Source of the DNA: Pochonia chlamydosporia 170
Taxonomy: Eukaryota > Ascomycota > Sordariomycetes > Hypocreales > Clavicipitaceae
Direction: 5' to 3'
Assembly: GCF_001653235.2 (NCBI RefSeq)
Contig: NC_035793.1
Span: 4,154,001-4,218,000, forward strand
Length of the DNA: 64,000 bases
Position numbers and translations under genes: made by a program
Shown here: positions 10,557 to 21,813 of the stretch, in pieces
How positions within the stretch are numbered: the stretch's first letter is position 1
Layout of the letters: each line of letters starts with the position of its first letter
Notes under the pieces: model-generated
Database searches by the model: none
The model's input: the letters and a program-made list of their open reading frames with translations, nothing else
Told to the model about the DNA's origin: nothing

Positions 10557-12070
10557 ATGTCAGGCTCCTCTTGGGCTTTGCTGCCGCTGGAGATTAAGCT
10601 ACAAATACTGGAGGTAGTCTCGCGCCAACGGGGGTATCGGGGCTCTTTTGCGGCTGTCTGCTCAGAATGGAAGACATTCATTGAGCCACAGAATTTCTAC
10701 CGACTCGAATTACAGGTACCATGCCTCGAGCAACTTCCCCATATGACCGCTCGAACTGCAGGTCTTGTTCGTCAAATTCGGCTGAATATTGAGCTACCAC
10801 GATACTCATGTCGCTCTTGTCAGTGGCCTGAATCGGAGTCGCGTAAGTCGCAGCATAGCGCCGTCTTCAGAGCCTCGATATTGAAACTGTTTACTATCTT
10901 GAGTGCTTGGAAAACAACAGACCGCTTGGTGTTGGAGCTCAACACCTTCTCACCTAGCGACTCGGAGCACTGGTTCAAAAATTATTGCGTTGGACCAGAC
11001 GCCCAAACCGATGGAGAATCGGAGCAGCAGCAGCAAGAGGCTCCCACTAGATGGCATGACCCAAAACACGGCTGGGTTGATGGCCGGCAGATAGAGAGTC
11101 CCCCCGCCCACGCCATTTCACGTCTTTTCGCCCCGATATGCTTGAGTCTCCCGAAGAGCATCCTGGAGGTTCACGCAGTGACGGGGCTTGTCATACGCCG
11201 AGAATGTCGGCGGCAGGTCATACCACCGGTTCTGAGGCTATTGCTACAGAAGCTTCCTCGGCTACAAACCATGGTATACGAGTCATGGCGCTTTTGCCGC
11301 CGTGGCATGAAGATTGCGTGTGATAGGGGTAAGTTGAGGTTACTACCAACGGTTTGATCAACGGACGACCTAATCATTTACTTGCAGAGTTTGCATCCGT
11401 GATTCAAGACGCTCTGCCGAGTCACGTCGAAATGCTCTCCATCTTCGAGAGTCCCAATTCTGAGCTTGTGTCGGCAATGCACCGCGATCCTCTGTTCGCC
11501 CAAGTCATCCATGATAACATGGCCGCAGGTGCCGAGCTAGTCAGAGCCCTGGTCTTGAGGAGTTGTGACCTCAAACATCTCTCAATCTCCTTCATGGTTG
11601 ATGCCCGACAATTTTTGGACTCTTTGCAGTCAACGCATTGCTGCCACAAGTTACGATTGCTCACACTCACGGCGTCCATCCTCAAAAGAGAATCCCCCCG
11701 AAATCGGATTGCTTCTTTCATAAGCGGCGCGAGCTCGTTTCCGCAAGAGATGAAGCAGCTCGAACGATTGATACTTTGGAACAGTAAGCGAGGAGAGGCG
11801 TGTTAGCTCATCTATCAAAGGGACAGATCAAGCCGGCTAGCTACTCTGACGTGGCGCGGGACATGGCATTTTGAGCTGAATTGCGAAGTGGTAGAATCCT
11901 GGAAGAAGGTTGCCCCAGATTTATACCTCCGAATCGAAAACGAGCAGCTACAAGCAGTCATCAAACAACACGGTGATGCCATCTACCACTTACGTTTGCC
12001 AGGAGGAGTTATCGACCCAATTTCTGTCCGGCAGCTACGACGGGAAGCATCCGTGGAAGAGGAGTTCTGA
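10557..12070 (+). pseudogene. F-box-type protein with an in-frame TAG
   Basis: Two exons, 10557-11328 and 11388-12070, are joined by a good GTAAGT...TTGCAG intron in phase 1. The ATG at 10557 begins a typical fungal F-box (LLPLEIKLQILEVV, then AAVCSEWKTFIEPQNFYRL), followed by a long region without repeats. The frame is stopped by TAG at 11804-11806 after RGEAC. The same frame then continues without another stop for 88 codons. That continuation carries a stretch (ATLTWRGTWHFEL, then VVESWKKVA) of the kind that closes this family in other fungi. An intron of about 37 nt could be drawn around the stop, but it does not restore the frame. I therefore read it as a recent nonsense mutation, or a truncated but still expressed protein of about 396 residues ending at 11806. 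Confidence 0.7.
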
Positions 12071-13127
12071 TTAAGGGTTTGGGTTTTCTTGTTGGCTGCC
12101 CATCCATTTCTTGTTGAAGAGTCAGGTCCAAAAAAATGTAGAATACGTCTTTGCCTTGCCTACGTATTTTGTGAGGCATCCCTGGACATCTACCCACGGA
12201 GCGAGAACAGGTTCTGATGTTTGTGTTGATTAACGTTTGACGTTGGAAGCCCGGAGCCTGAGCCTAGGCATGCGCCGGGTTACGGGCACCAGACAGCGTC
12301 GCTGTTTGTGTTGGCAACTGCATGTGTGTGCCAACCTGACCAGGGACTTGAAACTACAGTCTGTGGTCCAATGTATTTGAACATATCCAAGTATACATTA
12401 ATACACTCAATATATCCAAGTATACACTAACACAGCTCAATATGCCTCAGCACACAACGCGATATGTGATAACCTTCTCTGTTCAAATACTTCTGACCCC
12501 CATCTGTACGCCAAGCCCTTTAATGTTAGTTCAGGCTGGTCATCTTGCTCGGGTGCTTGCTTACCCTCTGCTCAGGTTAAAGCTTAAAGCAGCGATAGCT
12601 CAGGCGTTGCGCTTAATCCGTATTCGGGAACATAGAAGTTGCCAAATCCAAGCCAAAGGTGACGCCATTCAGCGACCCCAGAAAATTGGGCCGCTATCGG
12701 ACCAATCAGCTGTGGGGGATTATGCTTTATCGGGTCGTCGGGGCAGGGGTCAAGTATTTTGTGGATCAATGATGGGCGTTATCTTTTTGATAGGAGTTGT
12801 AATCTTATCGGGCTTTTGGTCCTCGGAGATGTCAAGTCTGGTCTGTTGGTGAATCAGTGGTGATGGTTTGCTCTGCGCGGGCATTTGCAGTATTGGGCAA
12901 TGCACAGTGAGAGGTTTTATGTTCTCAAGTCAAGTCGAATTTGGGTCATCGAATGGTTTGTTTGTCTCTTGCCAATTTAGAATTTGATGTCTGGTGACTC
13001 GGGCCATCACCCGTGGACACTATGCACATCAAATGCAGCAATGAGATGGCTCAACATTGAACACAAAAATATTACAACAAACTCGTGCTACTAATTCCCA
13101 AGTAACCGTCGTTAAATAGCTTAGCAA
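12071..13127. other. Intergenic
   Basis: About 1 kb between convergent 3' ends. At 12370-12430 an ATATCCAAGTATACA-type word occurs twice about 30 nt apart. An open frame at 12442-12852 has no recognisable content and I do not call it. Confidence 0.5.
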
Positions 13128-14829
13128 CTAGACAAAAGAAGGAACCGCATCATTCATGCTTATCACAGAATTCATAGCCCCTACATAATTAACCAGCAAC
13201 TCGCCATCCGCATGAAGATCCTGATGCACCCAAATCGACTGAATCATCTTTCTCAGCCACATCTTACTCCTCACGCCAGGGATATCCTCCGTCCTCGCAA
13301 TTAACTCAAGTATAGCTGTTCTCCTTTCATCCGTCCCCGCCTCGCAGGCCAGGATGAACAACGGAAAGAAGTGAGGACAGGAACAAGTCCGAATAGGACC
13401 ATCAAAAGCCAAGTCTATCAGAGATTCCAGATCTTTAGGCGCATCGCTTGGTTTCTGTGACGCCCGTGCAAGATAGATTTGCGTGGCGGCTTGCCAGACA
13501 TCGACAGCTAGTCTGTCCTCCGGGTCGGAATTCGCACCGAGGTGGACATTGCCGATTCTTCTTTCGAGCACGTCCAACGACTGGTGGTACTCTAGGTTGC
13601 TGCTGTTGGGGTCTCGAGGATCTAGTAATGTGTCGCATGCTTCTGAAAGTAAGCCTAAGATGGCGTACGTTGGATTTGGGCTAGGTAATGTCTGAAGAAG
13701 CCGTTAGTGAAGAGTAACGATGTTTCTGTTTGGCGTTGATGGCCTTACTGGTCGGTACGTCTGCAGAAGTGAATAGCGATTACTTTGAGGATGAATGCTC
13801 GCCTCATTGGTCGCTGGGGCCAACGACTTGTGCTGCCAGTGGTGTAGAGGGAAGCGAGAGAGCGCATCATGGTAGTACACCCAGTTGAAAAGACTGTCAA
13901 TGTCGCTATCGAGCTCGTGTTTGTGGTTGAGGCGAGTAGCTTCGACCATGACCATAGCTCCGCGAACATACCACAGCCACTCACCCGAGCTTGCCACCGG
14001 TAACATGATCTGCGCCGCTGTTAGAATCTTTCTTGTCATTGTTTAGTAGGCCTCATAACCCACATCAAAAGCGCCAAGGAGCATCGACCCGGCCACCTGT
14101 TGAGCCGCCTGGGTGTACGTTTGCGGCTCCTCCTTTGCCGCAGCAGACAAGAAATGGAGCGCCGAGATCTTCAGCTTCATAGCCTGCTGGTTGAATCTGT
14201 GCCTGTGAAAAGAAGAATACGCAAGCAATGCGTAGAAGAGAGCACGCGCTGGAGCAGAATCATCTGCTAGGGCTAGCGTGATGAGAGCGTCTCGCATTCG
14301 TGAGTTGTCCGCGTCGAATGTAACTAGTGAGATGTAGGCGGACTCGCGGACTGTCGGGTTGAAGATTGTGAGTAGTCAACAAGTATATTTGTTAAGATGA
14401 GTTTGGGGTAACGTACAATACGTCAATAGTTCCATGCTACTTGCATTGAGTTGCGGGTGCTGGTGTTTCCACAGCTTTGCAGGGCTCGCAAGTGCATCGA
14501 GGCGCGAGTTTAGATGGTGGTATAGTTCCAAGTCGGACCATGTTGCATTTATGAATGACATGTCCGTTTTCTGGCTCTTACATACCGCGGTTGACGATAC
14601 GACGTGTGTAATGGCGCGTTTCTTGTCGTCTTGTCTGGGCCATGAGAGGCGCAATCCGTACCCTTGGCAATGTCGACGACCTTGGATACACTTCTGACAA
14701 GCGGGCGAACCCCCATCACATTGGACTCTTCGATCTAGATTGATGTGAGTAGAGGAAGCGTCTGGTAGACACGGGTCCTGCATAAGAACACTCACCCTTG
14801 CATGTCCAGCAGGCATTTCTAGACTTCAT
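13128..14829 (-). CDS. Zn2Cys6 transcription factor
   Basis: Five exons are read on the minus strand: 14829-14796, 14734-14417, 14350-14060, 14017-13749 and 13691-13128, about 491 residues. Joining exons 1 and 2 restores a perfect binuclear cluster: Cys 7, 10, 17, 24, 27 and 34, spaced CX2CX6CX6CX2CX6C, with CKDRRVQCDGGSPAC at its heart. The remainder is helical and fits the fungal-specific regulatory region (AAQQVAGSMLLGAFDVG, then SSGEWLWYVRGAMVMVEATR). Intron 3 is only 42 nt, the least certain splice. The frame upstream of the chosen ATG is also open, so a longer N-terminus is possible. The gene is divergent from an NmrA-like gene 615 bp away, a layout often seen for a regulator and its target. 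That link is inference. Confidence 0.83.
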
Positions 14830-15444
14830 TGTGACGCAGCTAGAACACGGACGCGGCCCTACCACAATAAACAACTCCGCATCGCTTCTAGTTTGCAATG
14901 AAGCCGAGTTCCTGACGTATTCACTTTATCAGACCCATCGCAGGCAAGTTTCCTGTAAGGCACTTGACAAGTGTTTGTCAGCTCACCCTCCTGGGACGTA
15001 ATGGCGGTCATGTTCTCCGCTGGATCCGGGGAGGCACTCAGCCGCTATTTACTAACTTGACCTGCTTATTTTTAACCAGATCTTCCAGTAATCTTGTGCC
15101 AAACTACGCCACCAGTTTGGGAGACCCACCACTGGCAACTTTTATCGAGCCTCACGACAGTTTTAGCCTGGTTAGATCCCGAACGCGTAGTCCATAGCCT
15201 TTGTAAGAGGCGATAATATCTGATGTTTGCGAAATCATCGACTCAGTGAACACATAATGTATTAGAAATCGAGCTGTTGCCTGGTTGTAGAAATAGTTGG
15301 TTACATAGCAGTCTGTTTTGTATATATAACCCTCATTTGCCAGCTTGTAAGCCCATTACATCAACTCGCACAACTTACACACTATTCAATTCCCACTCGT
15401 CTACGATATCTACACAAACAGCCTTCAATTATTACATTGACAAA
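14830..15444. promoter_or_regulatory. Shared divergent promoter between Zn2Cys6 regulator and NmrA-like gene
   Basis: This 615 bp region lies between two divergent starts. A TATATATAA box at 15321-15329 sits about 120 nt upstream of the NmrA-like ATG at 15445, a good core-promoter position. The leader just before that ATG is CA-rich. No specific operator can be named. Confidence 0.5.
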
Positions 15445-16362
15445 ATGTCTACCTACCTCGTCACACAGGCGACCGGCGGACAAAGCCAATGGGTCATCAC
15501 GCACCTCCTCGCCGCATCCCTCAAAGTCCACGCCGTCGTCCGCAACACGCAAAAGGTCCCTCCGGTCCTAAAAAGCCCAGGCGTAACACTCTTCCAAGGC
15601 GAAAGCACTGACTTTGACGTGATCCTCAAAGCAGCACAAGGCTGCAAGGCCGCATTTCTAAACACCTTTCCCATCCCAGGCCTCGAGGCTCAACAAGCAA
15701 AGACCATCGTCGAGGCATGCGAGAAAGCTGGTGTTGAAAGCATCGTCGCAGCGACTACCTTCACCACGGGCAAGCGTGCCTTCTGGGATGACGAAAAGAC
15801 AGACGAGTGCCAGCTTCGCGAGTATTTCGTCTCCAAGGCTCAGGTCGAGGACATTGTGCGCGGGGGCAACTTCAAAGCATATACTATTCTTCGACCGGCC
15901 ATTCTGCATCAAGACTTCTTACTGCCGGGCGCGTATCAGAACTACCCCAAGCTTCCGCAGGGAATATTGGACCATGCATTTAATGATGGTGTTAAAGCGC
16001 CGTTTACGGATGCGCAGGACGTTGGGCGATATGCCGCGGCGGCTATGCAGGATCCCGCCAAGTTTGCTGGCCAGGAGATTGATCTTGCTACTGAAGCACT
16101 TACGATGGAGGAGGCGCACGATATTCTTACGAAAGTGAGTGGTCGGGAGGTGGGACTGAGGAGGAAAACGCCAGAGGAAGAGGAGGAGGCGAAGGCTGCC
16201 ATATTTGGTCAGCGGTTCCAACTTTTTGCGAATGTGAAGGATTTTAGTGCCCATGTAGTTGTGGGTAAGGAGCTTGAGGAGAAGTTTGGGATACCATATA
16301 CGCCTCTTTTGGCGTCGTTGCAGAGGGATAAGGCGAGGCTATTGGAGTGTTTGCCTGCGTGA
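15445..16362 (+). CDS. NmrA-like NAD(P)-binding protein
   Basis: A single exon of 305 residues. The frame is open further upstream, but the ATG at 15445 (ACAAAATGTCT context, then MSTYLVTQATGG) is where the Rossmann fold begins, so I start there. The sequence follows the NmrA/HSCARG pattern: a beta strand and glycine loop at residues 4-15, VHAVVRN at the second strand, DFDVILKAAQGCKAAF at the third, then EACEKAGVESIVAATTF and YTILRPAILHQDF. The usual GxxGxxG is degenerate (ATGGQSQW, the last glycine replaced), and no Tyr-x3-Lys dyad stands out. A redox-sensing or non-catalytic role is as likely as a reductase. The divergent Zn2Cys6 regulator may control it. Confidence 0.82.
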   Translation: MSTYLVTQATGGQSQWVITHLLAASLKVHAVVRNTQKVPPVLKSPGVTLFQGESTDFDVILKAAQGCKAAFLNTFPIPGLEAQQAKTIVEACEKAGVESIVAATTFTTGKRAFWDDEKTDECQLREYFVSKAQVEDIVRGGNFKAYTILRPAILHQDFLLPGAYQNYPKLPQGILDHAFNDGVKAPFTDAQDVGRYAAAAMQDPAKFAGQEIDLATEALTMEEAHDILTKVSGREVGLRRKTPEEEEEAKAAIFGQRFQLFANVKDFSAHVVVGKELEEKFGIPYTPLLASLQRDKARLLECLPA

Positions 16363-16954
16363 TATGTGAGTTGGCAACAATGGAGGAAGATGTTTGGAAG
16401 AAGTGCATCGGATGTTGAGTACCCTGTCTTCTACTTTAATTAGATTGTATGGTTATCTTAAAAAATGCCTCACTGGTGAAGTAAATGTATCGAGACACGG
16501 GGTCTGGATTCTGGACTTACACCAAGATCGTGTCGTGGTATTCGTACTCGGTAGTTTCAGTTCCGATTTGCATTCTTAAGGCACCAGAGACGGCCAGTCG
16601 GGTAGATATAATTGACTGTATTAAATTACACCCTTGCGCTGAGATCCAATCCAATACTTCCCTAGTATATTTGGCTAAGATGACCAAGTGGCGGCTATGT
16701 TCTGAGCTTGTAAACAACAAGAGACATCACCTGGGCATTTGACCTACGGTTGAAAGCGCACGTAATCATTACAAGATATTTTGTACATTATGATGTCTGT
16801 AAAGTAAAGTTTGGCAACCCAGCACCACTACAATGTACCAGGAGAGCCGTAAGCATCTTCACAATCTCACATCCGTCGAAACATAGATCTCATATCCATT
16901 ACGCCATATCATTGTGCCACCTTGCAATCGTAAACCTCACCATGGTCAAACTTT
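16363..16954. other. Intergenic, convergent 3' ends
   Basis: About 590 bp between the NmrA-like stop and the cupredoxin stop. The sequence is AT-leaning, and no gene or repeat is seen. Confidence 0.6.
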
Positions 16955-17739
16955 TCAAAGCACCATCATAGCAGCAATACCCGCCAATAAAAGGCAAACC
17001 ATCCCCTCCAACGGCATGTTATGCCCACCATCCGAGCTAGTAGTAGTAGGCGAAGACGAAGGCGACCCCGACGCACCAGTCCCAGTCCCAGAAGCAGCCG
17101 AAGTCGTCGTAGCAGCCTGAGAAGTTGATTCCGACCCAGTCGTAGCAGCAGTCGTCTTGGGCGCCGATGACGCAGACTTGCTCGCTGTAGAAGCAGTCCC
17201 CGACGCAGCACCGCTCGAAACCGCCTTAGACCCTACCGTTCCGCCAAAAGCTTCGTCCTCCTTCGGCGTAACGACCTTGTCGGCCTTTGCAGAAGCGCTC
17301 TTGTACTTGGCGAGGGTCTCATCACCGCTCTGATTGATCACGCCGACCATGCCGCCCTGGCAATGGCCCTCGATGCCGCAGTAATAGAAGATGGGGTCGG
17401 TGCTGTTGATGGTGATGGAGAAGTATGTCTAAAGGCTTAGCGATTGAACAACAAACTGCAACAGATACGTGGCAGAGAGAATTGGCTTACATTGTCACCT
17501 TTGGGTAATTCGTCCGAGTAGAATCCTCCGCTGGAGACTGGGTTGCACGGCTTGTCAAAGGCGCCTGCGACAACGCTGTGCATGGAATCGAAGTGGAACT
17601 CGACAATGTCGCCCTTGGCGGCTTTGATGTTGTCGGGGGTGAATTTGATGCCGTTCTTTTCGCCGACTTCGACTTTGATGATTTCGGCGGATGTGAGGGC
17701 CGCGAGGGCTGGCGCAACGGCGAGATTTGTGAACCGCAT
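16955..17739 (-). CDS. Secreted serine/threonine-rich cupredoxin, probably GPI-anchored
   Basis: Two exons, 17739-17491 and 17428-16955, with a 62-nt phase-0 intron; 240 residues. A signal peptide covers roughly residues 1-18 (MRFTNLAVAPALAALTSA). A cupredoxin domain follows, with the ligand pattern of a type-1 copper site: a His in FHFDSMHSVVAGAF, then Cys, His and Met in FYYCGIEGHCQGGMVGV. A Ser/Thr/Ala/Gly-rich stalk of about 100 residues leads to a hydrophobic C-terminus (MVCLLLAGIAAMMVL) expected to be exchanged for a GPI anchor. Proteins of this architecture are common in filamentous ascomycetes as cell-wall or plasma-membrane 'extracellular serine-rich' proteins. Copper binding is likely, but the physiological role is not known. 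Confidence 0.86.
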
Positions 17740-18805
17740 GGCTAATTACTGGCTTCAATGGACGAATTTTGATGAGTTTTGTGCAATTGACGAATTTGAT
17801 CTGCTGTGAGTAGCTGATGGGCGGTTATTCGTATTTATACGTACTTGTTTCGCAGCTCAGCTCAGCTCAGCTCAGCCCAACCCCCCAACGATGCCGTAGC
17901 TAGGACATGGATACATGTAGCACGACGCCACATCAATGACCCTCTCATGTTGTGCCAGGTAAGCGTCCAGGAGAAACACGGGTGTTGGCGCCCAGGCGGC
18001 ACGCATAATGACTCCGTGGCGTCGCACTACGCGCAGAGCACTGCCTCAATTCGTCGACCTGTCTGCAGATTGAAGCTAAACTGGTCGAATTAGTTGCTTC
18101 TCACGGTGAGGGGGCATTGAGATTGAGAGACAAAGATGGACCTGGCGTTGGCAACTGCCGGGCTGGCTATTATACCGAGTGCTTGGCGTTCGGTGGGATT
18201 GAATGATCCGCTCGGCATGTTTGGGAGATTGTGGTGTTTGAATTCAGCCTTAAGGTCAAGCCGCTTTTAGCCCGCGGCTAATAATAGTATGGGGTTCGTT
18301 GTTTGTCGATTGGGTCGTCGAATTGATGATTAGTTTGAGGGATTAGAAAGGCACATCCCTACAATTGATGATTCTCTGATTTTGGAGATTTTTGCGATGT
18401 GTAGTCAGCGGCGAATTGGGCGGATATCTCAGGCCGTTGGGGAGTGTTGATGTTGGAGTAGTGTTGATGCCAATGGCGAATGTGTGTATGCGAAGGAATG
18501 TTCAAGGATGATTGTGAGCATGACAGCATGATGTGCTAGAGATTGATCAGTCCTGATGGTGCGGGCAACATGGGAGGATCTGAATTCTACCAGACATGAG
18601 AGGTTTGAGCTACCACTGTATGACTACTCCGTACTGAGAGCTGGAACCTTGAATGAGACAAGTACTATCATTCATCGCAAGAATCATCTTAATGTCGTTA
18701 TATTGTAACGTGTTTGGCCCACTACAGCCCGTGGGTAGGTATCTTCCCCCCTTTGTCTTCAACTACTTTACAATGTTGGTACAAGATCATGACAGCACAT
18801 CCCTA
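17740..18805. other. Intergenic upstream of the cupredoxin gene
   Basis: About 1.07 kb holding the cupredoxin promoter and the 3' flank of RSM22. An AGCTC pentamer repeat lies at 17854-17875. Open frames at 17845-18093 and 18653-19009 look like chance, or are antisense to RSM22. Confidence 0.5.
17854..17875. repeat. AGCTC pentanucleotide repeat (4 copies)
   Basis: Four perfect AGCTC units plus AG lie in the upstream region of the cupredoxin gene, about 115 bp before its start codon. Because the pentamer is partly self-complementary it could form a small hairpin. No function is assigned. Confidence 0.85.
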
Positions 18806-21262
18806 TCAACGCCGCCGTTCCTGTCTTTCCACCTCTTCAAGCTCTGCTTCAGCTTCCTCATCAAGCTCCTTGTCCAGAGCAGCCTCCACCTTCGCCTCCG
18901 CGTCAAACAGCTCCTTCATCAAGTCGCGCTCTTTCGCCGCCTTACTCTTCGGCCTCCTATCCTTGATCGCGTTCTTCTCGTTCGCCGAAAGCCGTCCACC
19001 GTCCATTGAAATATCAACTTTGCGAGGCTTCTTGCCAGCAGCAGCGGCCGCGCGTTTCCCACCATCGTCCTTCCCAAAGCCAGCTCTAACATTACGCTGC
19101 ACTCTTGTCTTCGCACCCAGTGACCATAAGTCTCCCCAGCGTGACTTTCTAGCATCGTGATATGCAAGCTTGCTGAAGCTCTTGGGCACGGTCCACCGTT
19201 CAATCTTGCCATCTGGCGTGCAGAGATCCAGTGTTACATGGCCTTTGCGTTTCAGGGGTGGAAGCACAAGGCGCGGTAGTGTTTGCATGTCGGGGGCTTC
19301 TTCTGACCTTTCGTAGCCTTGGAATGCCAGATCTGTGGCCTGCGGGCCGGTGAGATCGCTGCTCTTGGGAACGCCTCTCCGAATAGCGACGTAGCTGAAT
19401 TCCACTTCGCCTTGGTTGTTTGCCTGCTTCCCCAACATCTGGCTGTAGAATGAAGGTTCGACGAATCGTTGGTTGAAATGACAATAATCCTTTCGGCCCT
19501 TGCTTTTACCGGGCTCTTTGTACATTGGACATGTGCCGTGATTGCTGCACGGAGCGATGATGTGACCCTGTTCAAGTTCCCGATGATATGCTGGGTTGAA
19601 CTCTTCAGGGCTGACTCTCGTCTCCCCAGACTGTGGTAGGAGAAACTGGTTAAGCACCGTATCTCGAACGTGAGCCACCGCCTCAAACCCTCTTGGGTGT
19701 GCTTTCTCAATCACGATGAGAACACCTCCATCCTTGTCTAGTAAGCTCCAAAGGTTGTTGAGAATAGCCTGTCTGTAGTGATCTTGCTTTTCCTTGAGGA
19801 ACAAATGCGAAGCAATGATGATGTCGAAGCTCTTCCGAGCCTGTGGTTTGGTTCCGGAATCAAGATGCTCCCCTTGCATCTCGCCTGAATGCTCATAGTC
19901 GGGCAAACGAGGCAAAAAGGTCGTATTGTGCAAAAAGGTCTTGAGACGGTGTCTGAGGCGATCTGACGCTGCAATAACAGTCTTTTTGCCCGTCGGCTGC
20001 GGGCCACTGACCTCGCCCTTCTCCTCTAATAGATTCCACTCAGCGTTGGCAATTTGTTCCCAAGCCACCAAGCCAGCACCACCAGCCCCGGCATCAAGAA
20101 CGCTCAAACCGCCATCTTTGCCCTGCTTGAGGCGAGACTGAATCCATTCGCTGCCCACTCGTTTCCGCACTTCTCGTAAAATCGACATGGTTGAAGCGTA
20201 TGCTGGCGGTAGATAGCCTGCGAGAAATGCATCTGCTTCGATTTCAGACATTTGACGTTGATCAGGCGGGAGGCCAACACCTCCCATCAGCCCGTTTCGG
20301 CGTCCTTCCGGCGTGGACGGCGATGTTGGGAGACCTGGTCCACCAAAGGCAGACTCTGCGGCTTGCTTGACATGCTTCAAATGTGTTCGTTCAAGAAGTT
20401 CCCGAATAGGCGTAATAAATTCGTCTCGCGGAAGCGATATCTCCACAGGGCTGCCGTGAAATCTGCCATCCAATGTGTACCGGTGGAATCGATGTGTTTC
20501 TCCCAGTGTTCGATCGCCGAGATCTTGTTCTTGGTCCGGTAGCCAGGAGAGCTCCTCATCCTCTTCTACATACTCTTCCTCCAGTTTCATTGCCTCGTCT
20601 TCCTCCCGCACCCTCTGCTTTTCCGCGGCCGCAAAGTCCTGCGCCAATCTCTGAAGCGCATCGTGTTCTCTCTGGCTTCGGGCGACAATATCCACATACC
20701 CAGGAACCTTTTCAACTATATCGTACTCGCTGCTTTCCGTGAATGCTTCATTGACACCTTCCGATTCGCTTGCGTTCCGTAATCGCGGGTCGATTTCGTA
20801 AGTCAATTCTTCAAACTCACCACCCTCAAGCTCTCGCAAAAGGGTGCCCTCGTTATTTGGCCGAGGAGCATCGGGTCCCATATCCGCATGGGTATCGATT
20901 CCCACATCTTCTGGTCTGGTTTCTCGCAGAGGAGGGCCATATAGTCGTTCATAAAGTTCGTACTCCTTCTCGTTGAGGTAGTCTTTGGGCAGTGTGTCTC
21001 GAAATCGCTGCTTTGCGTCTCTTACCACTTTTTCGATATCTTCCTGAGACGCGGCTTCTGATTCTAGGGAAGGATTTTTTCGGAATATGCTGGATGCTGA
21101 AAAATTTCGTCGAATGGGAGAATTGCGACATGAACCATGATGATCGTTGATGCTCCGATGCGCCTTGACCAAAAATAATGAAGAAGAGGAAAAACTTATG
21201 CCAAGCGAATTAGAATGATTGTATCTTACATAGGCGTGTCGGACGACTCTAAATGACAGCAT
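18806..21262 (-). CDS. RSM22: Mitochondrial small-ribosome assembly factor Rsm22 (METTL17 family)
   Basis: A single exon of 818 residues from an ATG at 21262. The first 60 residues are rich in Arg/Ser/Phe and poor in acids, as expected for a mitochondrial presequence. A methyltransferase-like fold lies in the middle, with a glycine motif LSVLDAGAGGAGLVAW near 387-402 and FDIIIASHLFL near 479. After it come cysteines at about 572, 578 and 594 (APCSNHGTCPMYK, DYCHFNQ), which match the iron-sulfur-binding cysteines of METTL17. The C-terminus is Lys/Ala/Glu-rich. Family knowledge: Rsm22/METTL17 acts in assembly of the mitochondrial small ribosomal subunit in the matrix. Catalytic methylation is doubtful for the family. 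The 5' flank carries a TCACGTGA palindrome. Confidence 0.92.
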   Translation of the reverse strand: MLSFRVVRHAYVRYNHSNSLGISFSSSSLFLVKAHRSINDHHGSCRNSPIRRNFSASSIFRKNPSLESEAASQEDIEKVVRDAKQRFRDTLPKDYLNEKEYELYERLYGPPLRETRPEDVGIDTHADMGPDAPRPNNEGTLLRELEGGEFEELTYEIDPRLRNASESEGVNEAFTESSEYDIVEKVPGYVDIVARSQREHDALQRLAQDFAAAEKQRVREEDEAMKLEEEYVEEDEELSWLPDQEQDLGDRTLGETHRFHRYTLDGRFHGSPVEISLPRDEFITPIRELLERTHLKHVKQAAESAFGGPGLPTSPSTPEGRRNGLMGGVGLPPDQRQMSEIEADAFLAGYLPPAYASTMSILREVRKRVGSEWIQSRLKQGKDGGLSVLDAGAGGAGLVAWEQIANAEWNLLEEKGEVSGPQPTGKKTVIAASDRLRHRLKTFLHNTTFLPRLPDYEHSGEMQGEHLDSGTKPQARKSFDIIIASHLFLKEKQDHYRQAILNNLWSLLDKDGGVLIVIEKAHPRGFEAVAHVRDTVLNQFLLPQSGETRVSPEEFNPAYHRELEQGHIIAPCSNHGTCPMYKEPGKSKGRKDYCHFNQRFVEPSFYSQMLGKQANNQGEVEFSYVAIRRGVPKSSDLTGPQATDLAFQGYERSEEAPDMQTLPRLVLPPLKRKGHVTLDLCTPDGKIERWTVPKSFSKLAYHDARKSRWGDLWSLGAKTRVQRNVRAGFGKDDGGKRAAAAAGKKPRKVDISMDGGRLSANEKNAIKDRRPKSKAAKERDLMKELFDAEAKVEAALDKELDEEAEAELEEVERQERRR

Positions 21263-21813
21263 TTTTATAACATATTGTACAGTTGTTGAGTGTGTTGGAA
21301 GGAAGACGCGCAGAGGCGAAAGTTGAAACTTTTCTCATCGCGCCGTCACGTGATGGCGATACTTGGTAATGTAGGCCGATTGATTGGGCGGCCAGCGATC
21401 CTCTCAGATCTTCCGAAAAAACGGTGAAACATGGTAATTTTCTTGGAATAGTGGAAAATTAACACATCAATTTGTAAAAATTGACCTTCGTACGTCGATT
21501 TTGGAGCCTGGTGATGCTGTTGTGTTGCAATCCAACGCTCGACCTTGGCAGGACAACAAGACTCTGAGCTTCAGACTGGTGGGGATCTGTGGCCGCTTGA
21601 GCTCTGGTGTGTCCCCGATGATTGCGATTGAAGGCTACATCACTTGCATTCCTATGGTTGCAGCTAACAAGACCAGTATTGTGAAACAGTTGAACTTGTA
21701 TCTAGATATCCCTAAGAAATTACGAATGAATTCTACCAAATGTAGAGCAAAGAGTATGTATCCCCAACGCCATGCCGACAAATACACATAATCGCCATCG
21801 ATTCCCATCCAAA
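21263..21813. promoter_or_regulatory. RSM22 promoter with TCACGTGA palindrome; thioredoxin 3' flank
   Basis: This 550 bp region separates two minus-strand genes. A perfect TCACGTGA palindrome at 21346-21353 lies about 85 bp upstream of the RSM22 ATG. This E-box core is the binding site of Cbf1-type bHLH factors, which often sit upstream of fungal respiratory and mitochondrial genes. The assignment to RSM22 is inference. Confidence 0.45.

Noticed and set aside
13128..17739. Secondary-metabolite cluster around the Zn2Cys6 regulator
   Set aside because: There is no PKS, NRPS, terpene or RiPP backbone gene. Only an NmrA-like protein and a cupredoxin are present.
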